This document shows, in pieces, positions 48,801 to 60,849 of a DNA stretch of 64,000 bases. Position 1 is the stretch's first letter. Each line of letters begins with the position of its first letter. The position numbers were made by a program, and so were the translations under genes. The notes beneath the pieces are model-generated. The model had not been told where the DNA came from and searched no databases. It saw nothing but the letters and a program-made list of their open reading frames with translations. The DNA comes from Chrysomallon squamiferum (Eukaryota > Mollusca > Gastropoda > Neomphalida > Peltospiridae), in contig CM022667.1 of assembly GCA_012295275.1 (NCBI GenBank), positions 6,733,832-6,797,831 of the forward strand. The letters run 5' to 3'.

Positions 48801-51800
48801 TAATTTGTTTAACACTTTATTTGCAAAACACCTGACATTTTGATGAGAATAAAGTAGTGAGAAATACTAAATACTTCTGAAATTCAAGAAACTGATTAAC
48901 TTTAAGCCATTATTTCCCTTTCTAACCAGAATAATTATATGGCAGCTACAACAATAACTTCTGATAAAAAATTTAAAAAATAAAAAAAAAAAAATAATAA
49001 TAGTAATTTAAAAAAAAGAAAACAGAAAAATGTAGAAGCATAAAGAAAATGTCAAAACAATCTTTACATATTTCATCTGATGTTTTCTTTATTTGCAGTG
49101 TTCACATTTAACTCGGAAAAGTTTTCTGGCTAAAGTCATCTTTAGCTACATGTTAAAAGAGGTTTGTTTGTTTTTAATAACATGGTGTTATCATGAAATA
49201 AAGTTTATTTGAACTGTAAATAATAACACAAGAATTATAAAATGTTTTCTTTTGTTTATTTCTGTTGCAACCATGGCTATTTTAAATCTTTCAGAGCCTG
49301 TTTATAACACCATAATATTATAATATTTATTATTCAAAATAAAATAAAAACTAAAATTGCCACTAGCCTAAAATCATTTTCATTTCCTTTGTAGTATGCA
49401 GCAACAAATTCAAAGTTTCCAGTGGAAGGGAAACAACTGTTGTACCTAACAGACAAGTCTATACAGGATGAGTCTTGTACTTACATTGTACTAACTGTTG
49501 GTGACAGCAGCTGTGTAATGGAAAGTTTAAAAAACACAACAAAACTTTTCTTCTTCCGTGATGTGATGGTTGAGGATGGTAAATATTTTGTAGTTAATCA
49601 AATCAGAATGTTTTCTTACTCTCTCTTCCTGTCTGCTTTTAATAATCATTTAGAATTGTTTATACTTTTGTGTTTAGTTGTCTGTTGTAAACTTATTTTG
49701 TTTTGTATTATGTGCACTTCTAATTACTGCTTTATTTATTTATTATTAACCATTCACCACTGAGATGTATTGTCAAACATTTTAACTATGGTAGAAGTAG
49801 ACATTCTGAACCAGTGAAAACACACCAAAGATTTTGTATACCTCACTATGGACATAATAATCCATGTATATTTAAACATTTTCAGCTATTTTCTTACTCA
49901 CACTACATTTCCAATCTGTTTCTCATAGCTTGTGATGTAACTGATAATAGCAAATAACAGACTGGCAGCAATATTGAGTAATTTACTTAGTAATAATTGT
50001 AATAAAGCAATGACTTAAAATAATACATTGACACAGATGTTTATGTTAGCTGTTATTATATCTTTTTTATCTTTGAGGAAAGTGTCAGATAGACAGATAT
50101 ACAGACATATTTGATGTGCAGAGTGAGAGATTCATTGACAGAAACTTCACATCTGAAACTTTACAAGAGTTGAACTGTCTCGATGTCAGATTGCCACAAA
50201 TATCAAACATGAGTACAGAACTCTCTCTAGTGACTATTACAGGTAATGTTAACTAACAGGTTAGTAATTAGAACTAGTTAACTAATTACAATAAATACAC
50301 TACTCAATGACCTAGTTAAAATTATAGGTAAGATATAGGGTTTTTTACATATAAGGAGACATAATTTTTGGAATATTTGATATATGTAAATATAAGTCTT
50401 TCCCCCACCTTTATTTTTAAACCAGTATCTGTATTTCCTTAGAATTAATTTATAATTCAAAATGTGACATACATTCATACATATTAATGTAATAAATCAT
50501 ATATAAAACACAGCATGCAAAATGAATATTACAGTATTGTTTTAACATAATGGAAATTATTTTATGAAGTTTTAGGATTGCTGGCTTTAATTCTTTTTCT
50601 TTCCTGTGTAATATTTTCAGGATGTGTTTGTGACGTGGATGATGAAGCATCATACAGCTGGGATGTTTGTGATCACTGTCACTCTAACAGACTGACAAGA
50701 AGTCACATGTAACTTTCAAATGTTATTGTCTAATTGCCTATTCAAAACAGCACTCCTGTAAATGAGGCTATCTGATTTTCTTCTTTACTTAGAATCTTGT
50801 TAAATGTTTTCCATTCTAAGATATCTTTACATAGAAATCATGTTAGACCGGTCCAATAAAAAAATAATAATAAAATATTTTGAGGTGTGTGTGCGTGTGT
50901 ATTTGTCTGTCTCTGTCTTAACATATCTGATTATGATGAGAAAATAATAATTAAAAATCTTGTTTCAGTGTAAATATTTGTGTATTTTCAGAGAACTGTT
51001 TTGTTTGAAATGTCAGAAACCAGTGACATCTCCAGAGACAAGGATGAAAATGGAGGTGTTTGTAGACACCGGTCAGGTTTCTTCTCGGTCTAGACTAAAA
51101 GTTGATGTGAGTATTTTTTATTTTGTTAAACTGTGGTTAAATAAATTCAAGACATTATGAACATTTCTCATTGTCAATATTTTTTATTCATATATACTGT
51201 GACAAACAATAATTTTCTTTTTAGAACTAATTATTGTAAGTCATAGTAATTATAATTATATTTGTGCACTTTCTTTATTTCAAAGAAAATTTAAGAAAAA
51301 GAAATAAAAGAAGAACATATAATTAAAATAAAACTGAAATAGTTATAATAATAAAACTATTCATTTTAAGTGAAGAACACAAAATATATTTAACATATTA
51401 GTTCATCTCATTAAACACATTTGCCAATTGTTTTTATTTTTTTTTAGTTATTACAGTCAACTATTAAAGAATTGTTGCCTGTTAGCCAAAATGAAGAGGT
51501 AAGTTAAACAACAACAACAATAGTAGTAATAATAATGACAAAAATAACAACATCAGCAACAAGAACAAAAACAACAACTTAACAATAGTAGTAATAATTA
51601 ATAATGGAATGAACAGCAATTCTATTTTTATTTCTGTCATATGTAATTATATCTATGATCTTTAAAAATAAAACAGACAAAAAGTTCTATTTTAATAATA
51701 TATGTTAATTTTCATATTCTGGAAATTTTAAAAATTGATAAAGTGGCTAAAGGTGATAGTTGTATTTACCAACTTTTTATTATTATTTATGATTTTATTA

Positions 51801-51957
51801 TGATTATTATTATGATTATTATTATAATTATTTTTTTCAGGGTTACAATATTAACAGTATTTTGATGAAAGAAGTTGGACTGTTGAGGTGTTTTATTGAA
51901 ACGATAACAACACAAAACAATCAGATGTTAATATATGCGAAAGAAATTGAGACATGA
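42308..51957 (+). CDS. SPIDR: Scaffold protein involved in DNA repair (SPIDR/KIAA0146 homologue)
   Basis: Nineteen exons with consistent phases: 42308-42518, 43371-43687, 44023-44097, 44385-44575, 44920-45017, 45545-45749, 45909-46063, 46529-46596, 46875-47065, 47381-47527, 47698-47800, 48227-48364, 49099-49161, 49395-49578, 50078-50242, 50621-50708, 50992-51106, 51448-51498, 51841-51957; 893 residues, close to human SPIDR. Recognised by KRCGEGF near the start, GGFAEQLFRLQNREKSS, VRINPPW, LLVQDDHG, SLFSVIDEVW and MKEVGLLRCFIETI at the end. Known role: nuclear scaffold linking BLM helicase and RAD51 in homologous recombination. Acidic Ser/Asp patches (SSDSEDD) fill the N-terminal third; a CxxC...CxxC ribbon (CDHC, CLKC) lies near the C-terminus. 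The first ATG at 42,308 overlaps a good acceptor (TATTTTCAG ending 42,319), so the true start may be in an upstream exon. AATAAA at 51,984. Confidence 0.93.
44250..44310. repeat. (TTA)n microsatellite
   Basis: TTA run in SPIDR intron 3-4, shortly before the exon starting at 44,385. Confidence 0.9.
45786..45816. repeat. (AC)n microsatellite
   Basis: About 15 AC units in the SPIDR intron after the exon ending 45,749. Confidence 0.95.
48385..48560 (+). mobile_element. tRNA-derived SINE-like fragment
   Basis: TAGTTTAGTGGTTAGAG at 48,393-48,409 resembles an RNA polymerase III A box and GGTTCTGGGATC at 48,430-48,441 a B box, with tRNA-like spacing (about 30 bases). The line continues with GGTTGACTGATG-like sequence common in tRNA-derived SINEs, then a body of unknown extent. 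It sits in a SPIDR intron. The B box departs from GGTTCGAATCC, so it is a decayed copy rather than a tRNA gene. The right end is my estimate. Confidence 0.5.
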
Positions 51958-53051
51958 TTTTTCTTTTTATATTTAATAATTTTAATAAAAAAATATTTGC
52001 CTTTGTGAAAATTCAAGGTATTTATGAAAACAAATATGAAACAGCACTCTGATCAAAATTAGATATATTTTTATCTGTGATTATTTTAGCTTTTAATTAA
52101 TATTCTGTTTAAGAATTTTATGAATGAGGATCCAGTTCCTTTATTGTTATTGTTTTAGTTCTAAATTGTATTTTTAACGTATTATTATTTTCTTTTTGAT
52201 TTTAACTTTAGTTTTTAAAAATTAAAATGCTTTTATTTAATTTTATTTTTTTGTTTTTTTAAAAAACAAACCAAATTTGCAAAACATATATGTATTAATA
52301 TACTTACAACAAAAACGAGTTACTTGAGTTTGTACGCAAAATTTCTGACTATCATAGCTCTAATTTTTAACGTTCTACGATGTTTAAAACCTCTTCATTA
52401 TTAAATCATGGAAATAACACAAGCTATCGTACCTTGTGTTAATCCCAAGATGGCGATTTGCAGATAATGACGTCATGTAACGACGAGCATTTTGGCTTCA
52501 CGTGATCATGAATTACGTCAAAGTGGATTTATACTTCCGCCGTCTTCTGTGAATAAACGTTTAAAACACTGGCTTTTTGTTGTTTTCTTTTCCTTTCTTT
52601 TTTTTTTTTTTTCTGAAGTGTTCCACAACGGTGTCATTCATTTCTGAGTCATAAATATTTTCAAAACGAAACATTTATAGTACACAGTTAACGTCTTGAC
52701 ATATTACAATAACTAATAACTTCACATCCTGATTGATTTTTATTATTATTATTTTTTTTATTTTTTTTATTTATTATTTAAGTGAAAATAATATTAGGCC
52801 TACTGCTTCTGCTTGTAATAGTAATAACAACTGTAATATTATATTTGGGATTTATGTGATAATTCTAAAAGAATTTATTTATTAAGAGTTGGAATAATAA
52901 TGTATTTACTAAATTTGTTCGTGAAACCAGTTTACTACCATAACGACTATCATGGGACATATCAAAACTTTAAGTATTTCGTTCAGACAGGAATTTGAAA
53001 ATAAAATAAAATAAAATTAAATTAAAAATTAAAAAAAAAGAAGAAAACATA

Positions 53052-53085
<34 letters not shown>

Positions 53086-53438
53086 TTAATAATAATTTGA
53101 AAATGTTGCAATGATTAAATAATAACTATAGCAGTTATTTTGTTTTGTTTTAAATTTATCAGTTACACATTTAATATAAAAGATAAGTCTGTTTATTTTT
53201 TTTATATTACGTTAACTGGTTAAAAGAAGAGCTAAATAAATAAATGATATAACAGTTCCATCAGTTATTATATTCACGTTTTTCAAAAATGTTTGGCAAC
53301 CTCTATGACCAAATACTTTTGTTTAAATGGTTTTGAAATTATGATACAACCCCTCATCATCCGGGCAGACGCGTCACCAGCCTCGGTTTGAAATATGTGC
53401 ACGGATCACCGCCATATTGGTTAAATTTTTGTAAAAAT
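51958..53438. other. SPIDR 3'UTR and ZNF236 upstream region
   Basis: Begins with the SPIDR 3'UTR (AATAAA at 51,984-51,989). After AT-rich spacer a less AT-rich block at 52,430-52,560 holds promoter-like motifs (separate entry). (AAT)n at 53,050-53,090. The last 90 bases before the ZNF236 ATG are again richer in C and G and contain CCGCCATATTGG, a YY1-like core. Confidence 0.45.
52447..52505. promoter_or_regulatory. Promoter-like motif block: YY1, CRE and E-box
   Basis: AAGATGGCGA (YY1-like) at about 52,448-52,457, the full CRE palindrome TGACGTCA at 52,468-52,475 and TCACGTGA (USF/MITF-type E-box) at 52,498-52,505, all within 60 bases. This suggests a promoter, perhaps of an upstream non-coding first exon of ZNF236. 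No transcript evidence. Confidence 0.4.
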
Positions 53439-56400
53439 ATGTCCCTTGAATCTGAACCTGTAACTCATATACAGGTGGAAAATATCGGTGGTAAGATTAA
53501 AAAACATCTAAAGATTATTATTAATCAAACTGCCGCAAAAGATAGTCTGGGTCATCATCTTTGACCTAGATATTCGCGTGCTAATTTCACGACAGTTGCG
53601 CTCAGTCAAACAGTAAAACTGGGCGCAGTAATCTCGTTCAATCAAGATATTCCTACTCCAGAAGAACTAGATGCAGGCTTTAGTTTGGAGTAGGAATACT
53701 TTATGATTTAGGCCACTTTGCAAGAAAGTCCGTTGTGAATTATAAAAAAAATGTAGGTTAATGATTTGAAAACTGAAATAAAATGTATAGCCGTTGCATC
53801 TACGATCAGTCAAGCTGTTTCATGAGCATGGCCTCAAAGTCTTGTCGTCCGAACGATTTTTGTGTTGTCCTAAACCCATTGTTGTTTATGTTACGTTACG
53901 TGTAGAGTCTATTTTAAGCGCAAATGTCAAGTAACAAAAACAAAAATATAATAACAGAAAAAATATGCATATTTACATTATCGGCGACGCTATTTGCTAC
54001 TCATTCACAAAGAACATCTTTTGTGTGGCCTTTCCTATAACATGTTGCTATGTAGTGTTGATGGATAAAGTACATGTTATAATATAACAAATAACCATTA
54101 AAGCACATGTATGTAATTTATGGGAGCTAGAAATATAATGTTTTAACAATGTAAACTGGAAAGTAATTTAAGAAGAAACAAAAAGTGTAATATATATTTA
54201 AAAGAAATTACACCTATTCACAGTAATTTAATCAAATCAGCTCATTCTGGGTGTCATGTTAACTAGTCACATTTAAGCAAAGAATAGTTTCTTTATTTTT
54301 AATTCTATAATGATATATTTAAATACTACTAATTTAAAAAAAAAAATCAATATCACCATGTTGCTAAAAACAGAATAGAATAAAAAAATAAAATAAAAAA
54401 GGTTTTAAAGTAAATAATGAAACACAGGCTTTCACTGAATAATCTTTTTGCTGTTTATTTTTCTATGTTCTGCACTGTTAAATTCAGCAAAATTATTATT
54501 GTTTTCTATATCAATCACGTGGATATATTTTGGATTAAATAAAATAATTAAACAATACACAAGAACAGTGTCCAGAAGATAACAATGAATGATACTGGTA
54601 ACTGAGAAAGTATTGTTAGTTTGTAGTGCTAATACTTGTTTTCTTTAATAGTTATTTCTTTATAAAACAAATATTTGTAATTGTGTATGATTTGAAACAT
54701 CTTTAAATAAAGTGGAAACATTTTTATTTATGTGCATACACAAATTTACATATAAAGAATATATATTAAAAAGGTTTTCATTTAATTCAGTGTAAATATT
54801 ATTGTTCAAAAGGAAAGAAAATACATATGTAAGATATAAAAGTAGTTGTTAGGATATCTGAGTTTAGATTAAAAAAATTAAATAATAAAATTAAAAAATG
54901 AACTTCTGACGTTTCCCAAATATTAAATTTTGATTATTTCATAAATTATGAAGTAGATTAAAAAATGATCTGATGAAAACCATTGATTTTATTTTACAAA
55001 TTAAAATAAATATATGAATACTTTGTAATTTATGTAATAAACTGTTTCAAAGAAAAGGAAAGAAAATTGACAGGTTTTGCCACTTTTTTTTTTTTGAAGT
55101 AACAATTTATAAAATTATTCATTTTCATTTTGTTTTAAAAGTAAATGAGTTTTATTTTCTCATTTCCATGAATTTCGGGGAAAATAAAAATCTGAAAATA
55201 TAGTTAAAAATTTAATATTTATAGTATTCTGATTCATTAAGCAAATGTTATGAGTTATCTCCCTTGCAATACAAAACTATTTGAGGTGATATGATTATGA
55301 TAATGATAATAATAATAATAATAAACATCAAGAATAACAATACAATCTTGAATTTAATTTTTATCCAATAATATTCTGTAAACAAAAATAATCCAAAACA
55401 ACAGCAACAGCAACCTTCATTCATTTAATTGCTTTGCTCAACCAGTTTCCCATGTTAAATGAGAAAATACACACATTTAATAACAAATATAAAAATATTT
55501 GTATTACTTTGAACAGATTACACACAGTACATTGCTCACGTGACCCCAGTGCAGTTGTCCACTGATGGCCTCAACGATGGGACGACGATGGCGTTCATTG
55601 ATCCGAACCAGACGATTGAGCTGGACCCGAGTCAGACAATCGAGGTGTACCAGGCGATACAGCAGGGCGGAGTCGAGCACATCATCCTGGAGCAGCCTGT
55701 CATTGCACAGATCTCTCAGAACTGCGCAGAGCAGGAACACGCAGACACGTCAGAGACCATTCTACTGACACACACACAGGCACCCTCAATACCTGCCCCG
55801 CCCGTCAAACCTCCTGTGGGAAAGGTACGTTACAACTTTACTGTTGAGTCTGTGATATAACATCTAATGTTGTTTTGTTGTTACAGCCAAGTTTAGTCCA
55901 GTATGATAATTAAAATATACAAACAGTTGAAAGTTGCAGATGTTAACTATTAGTGACAGGTTACTACTACAACAACTACTACTGTTATAACTATCACAAT
56001 CACTATTACTATTGCTGTTACTACAACTACTACTACTATTTCTAGTAGCCCTATCATTAGTACTACTACTGCTACTTTTACTATTATGCTGTTCTAATTA
56101 CTAGTACTACCACCATCACCACTGCTATTATTACTACTACTCCTTCCACCACTACTACAACTACTACTTCTACATCACTACAACACTATCAGTCATACAG
56201 CAGCTGGTATGATGTTGTTGTTAGTACAACAATATTACTACTACTACTGCTGTGACAACAACTACTGTTTACTTATGTGCAGGGTCCGTTTCCGTGTGAC
56301 TACTGTGAGAAAATCTTTCCCAAGTGGAAACAGCTACAGCGGCACATCAAGTCTCACGAAGATGACAAGCCTCACCGGTGTGTGCAGTGTCCGATGTCGT

Positions 56401-59400
56401 TCAACGTGGAGGAGAACCTGCACCTGCACATGGCCACCCACGTGGGGGAGAACAGCACCCCCACCTGCCCCGAGTGCGGCAAGACGTTCAGCCGCGTGGC
56501 AAGTCTGAAGGCTCACATCATGATGCACGAGAAGGAAGAAAACGTCATGTGTCCAGAATGTGGAGACGAGTTTGGAATACAGGTACGTTTGATTAAATCT
56601 TTTCAGTATCTTGTGTTACTTTATAACATTATTCAAATCTTGTCATGTTGAAAATCAAATATTATTTATTTAATAACAACAGTCTTTGAAATTCAGTCAT
56701 GAAATTAAAGATTTTCTTTTAATGTAGTTATTTGAAATTATGTTATTATTTTCTTACTGTCATAAAAGTGTACTTATTTTCCAAATGTGAGAAATAAGAA
56801 AAAGGCAATGAGAAAAACTAATTAACTTTATCAGAATCAGCTGGACAGACACATGCAGGAACACAGAGATGAACAGAACAAGCGAAATCACATCTGTCGC
56901 CAGTGCAACGTGGAGTTCTCGAAGCTCGTCATGCTGCGCGAACACATGAAACAACACTACAAAGTCAAGTGAGAACAAACATCTTTACACTTCATTTTAT
57001 TTTTTAATCATATTTCTCTTAATGAAACAACACTACAAAGTCAAGTGACAACTTACATCTTTATACTTCATTTTATTTTTTAATCATATTTCTCTTAATG
57101 AAACAACACTACAAAGTCAAGTGACATCTTACATCTTTATACTTCATTTTATTTTTTAATCATATTTCTCTCAATGAAACCAAACAAAATTTATTCTTAA
57201 TATTCCTTCAGAAAATTTCTACTTGCCAGAATAAAATAATTATTTTTGTGAATGTATCTCTGTTCTTTCTGAGTGGATGGTTATATGTTTGTTTGTTGTT
57301 TTAAAATCCCATTTCCACTTTATTCCCAATTTTTGTTTTGTTTCAGACAATCATTATTTCATCGCACATATAAACGGAACATTGATCGCTCGACATTTCA
57401 TCATCGGTGTAAATATTGTCCCAAGTCATTTCAGAAACCAAGTCAACTCGTGCGTCACGAGCGAATACACACAGGTAGACTCTCAGTGAATTACTTTAAT
57501 TAACATCATACATTTGCTCTCAGTGAATTACTTTAGTTAACATCATACATTTGCTCTCAGTGAATTACTTTAGTTAACATCATACATTTACTCTCAGTGA
57601 ATTACTTTAGTTAACATCATACATTTACTCTCAGTGAATTACTTTAATTAACATCATACATTTACTCTCAGTGAATTACTTTTATTAACATCATACATGT
57701 AAAATGGTTTCTTACTTAATTACACTCATCTCTTAGTCATGAGTTCATTTATTTGTTTCATTCTTCATTCCTTCCTTCCTTCATTTGACTTTCAGTTAAT
57801 TAGCTCTAAATTTATTTATTTATACATTCAATGATTTATTTATTTATTTATCACTAATCAGATAAAGAATTATGTACTAGATATGTTCTTACATTGCAGG
57901 TGAACGACCTTTCAAGTGTGACATGTGTGACAAGGCATTCAACCAGAAGGGGGCGCTGCAGATACACATCACTAAACACACGGGTGACAAGCCACACATG
58001 TGTGAATTCTGTCCCATGACTTTTGCTCAGAAAGGAAACCTGCGCGCTCACATACAGGTGTGACAGTCTTTACATACTAGCGACAGCAACCACAACAACA
58101 GCAACTTTATAATGATAATGATAATGATAATAAAAATAATAATAAAATTAAATAGTAAAAAGAAGAGTATAGCAATAATAAAAATAAAAACAAGAACAGT
58201 AGGATAATAATAATAATAATAACAACAATAGCAGTAAAAGTATTTGATAATATTACAGTGCTGTGATGCATAGGAATAACGACTGTGTTAGATATTTTGA
58301 TAATTAAACACTATGACTATAAAACGTGTTTTTTCACACAGAGAGTTCACACAGTGTCCAAGGACGCAGACACGCTGGCGTTCAAGTGTGAAGAGTGCAG
58401 CTGTGTGTTCAGAAAACTCGGCAGTCTGAACGCTCACATCAGCAGAGCCCACTCAGAAACCACAGTCAGTACAGATTGTGTTTGTCAGAGAATTAATGTG
58501 TGTCTGTATGTGTCTGTGACTGTCTCTGTATGTGTGTGTGTGTGTGTCTCTGTGATTGTCTCTGTGTATGTATGTATGTGTGTGTACATTGTTGATATGT
58601 TGATGTGTGTGTACATTGTTGATGTGTGTGTATTGTTGATAAGTTGATGTATGTGTGTGTATTGTTGATAAGTTGATGTATGTGTGTGTATTGTTGATAA
58701 GTTGATGTGTGTGTGTGTACATTGTTGATAAGTTGATGTATGTTTGCAGACAATGAACTCACAGATGTGTGTGTGTTGTTGGTAAGTTGATGTGTGTGTG
58801 TGTATTGTTGATAAGTTGATGTATGTGTGTATTGTTGATAAGTTGATGTATGTGTACATTGTTGATAAGTTGATGTGTGTTTGCAGACGATGAACTCACA
58901 GATGGGAATGCAGCGTGTGAACGGAGACGACCCATCTAACGTCAATGACAACGTCATACAGCAGCTGCTGGAGTTGTCAGAACAAGTTCCTTCAGGAGAT
59001 CTACCTGACCACACAGCTCACCAACCTTCACAACAAGAACAGGTAACACTCACTTCTTTCAGGTGTCTTTAGCAATTAACAAATCCATGTTTTCTTTTCT
59101 CTAACATAACTTATTGATTTTAATTTTTAAAAATTCAGTTTTCAGTGTGGAAGTTTTAGAACTCACAAGTTTTTTATTTAATAAAGCAAATACACATTTT
59201 AAATAATCTCACAGCATAAATCCTTTATATTCATATTTCAAAATAAAGTTTGTTAATGTGACTTTCTGTGTTCAAATTTATATCTGGACTTTGGCATGAG
59301 TTACCAGTTCCTTATTTTAGATGGCACCATCCAGTCTGAATTGCCTAAATCAGTTTTAAATCAAACTGGAGACTGACATTTTGAACAGGGGAGTATTATT

Positions 59401-60724
59401 TCTCTCTGTTAAATCTAAATGTAGTTTTGTTTTTTTCACAGGCTGATCTGGCAGGCTCAGTTCCGTCTGACATCTTACAACAAGCGTTAGAGAACAGCGG
59501 CCTCTCCACTGACCAGAGTGGACAGAAAGGACGAAGCATTGTGTCCACTATAGCCGGGATGACCGTCACCACAACGAAACTCAGCTCACACCTGTCCAGT
59601 CTGACCGTCCAGGACCCAGCCACAGGAACCATAAAAAAACACGTCATCAGAAAGGTGAGCACACGCTTTACTAGCTAATGTTTGTTATAGTTAAAAATAC
59701 TGTCACTGGTTTCATGTTTATAATAAAAAAACACATCACAAAGGTGAACACACATTTTATTTAGTTATAGTTAAACATATTGTCACTGATTTCAGGATTA
59801 GGTCTGTCTGTTATGGCACAAATAAAATACCTATGTATTTTAGTCTATTATACACCAGCTGATTGTTCAGCCTCTTTATAAACTGTGTCTACTGTATATT
59901 CCAAGCTTTACTACTAATAAATTATGACAAGTGTCCATTCTGCTCTCTTACATTTTTACTTTCTTAGAAAGAAATATTCATACCACTCTCAATATAGTTT
60001 TAGAATTCTTAATTTAATAATATCTTTTTTCTATTTTGTTTTATAATAATAATTATTGTTGTTATTGTTATTATTATTGTTGTTGTTATTGTTATTGTTG
60101 TTGTTTTTGCAGATAAATGGGGTGAGATGGCATCAGTGCACCTACTGCTCTAAAGAGTTTAAGAAACCCAGTGATCTCGTGCGACACATTCGCATTCACA
60201 CACACGAGAAACCGTACAAGTGTACGCAGTGCTTCCGTGCATTCACTGTTAAAAGCACTCTCACTGCTCACTTGAAGGCTCACAGTGGAATAAAAGACTA
60301 CAAGTGTGACGAGTGTGAGAAGCTGTTTTCTACTCAGGGAAGTCTGAAAGTTCACGTCAGACTTCACACAGGTCTGTCTGTCTGTCTGTCTTTGTTTATT
60401 TGTTTATTTTATCTACTAGTTTGTTTACTTCTATGTATGTTCATACTGATGTTAAAGACAGCAGAAATACCAGTTCTCTGATGTGGTTCTCAATTTTATA
60501 TTTCACAGAATGTAAATTAGTTTGCAGTTTCACTGTGTGTGTGTGAAAGTTAGCATCTGTAATCAGAACTAATACAGTTTTAATGTTGTAACTGTAAAAC
60601 GAGCTGTTGGAAGTTCTAGTTTTTTATTACAGCAGTATGTGACTTGTATAAATTTAAATACATTTTAATGTTGCCAGTATTTTCTGCATTCACAGTAATA
60701 CTGGTAACATCCACACGAGTAACT

Positions 60725-60765
<41 letters not shown>

Positions 60766-60802
60766 ATAATAATAATAATTATTATTATTATTGTTATTAT
60801 TA

Positions 60803-60849
<47 letters not shown>

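Noticed and set aside
58453-59014. Minus-strand Thr/His/Tyr frames opposite ZNF236 exons 7-8
   Set aside because: GT-rich minisatellite; no codon bias or domain, and the plus strand is clearly coding at both ends.
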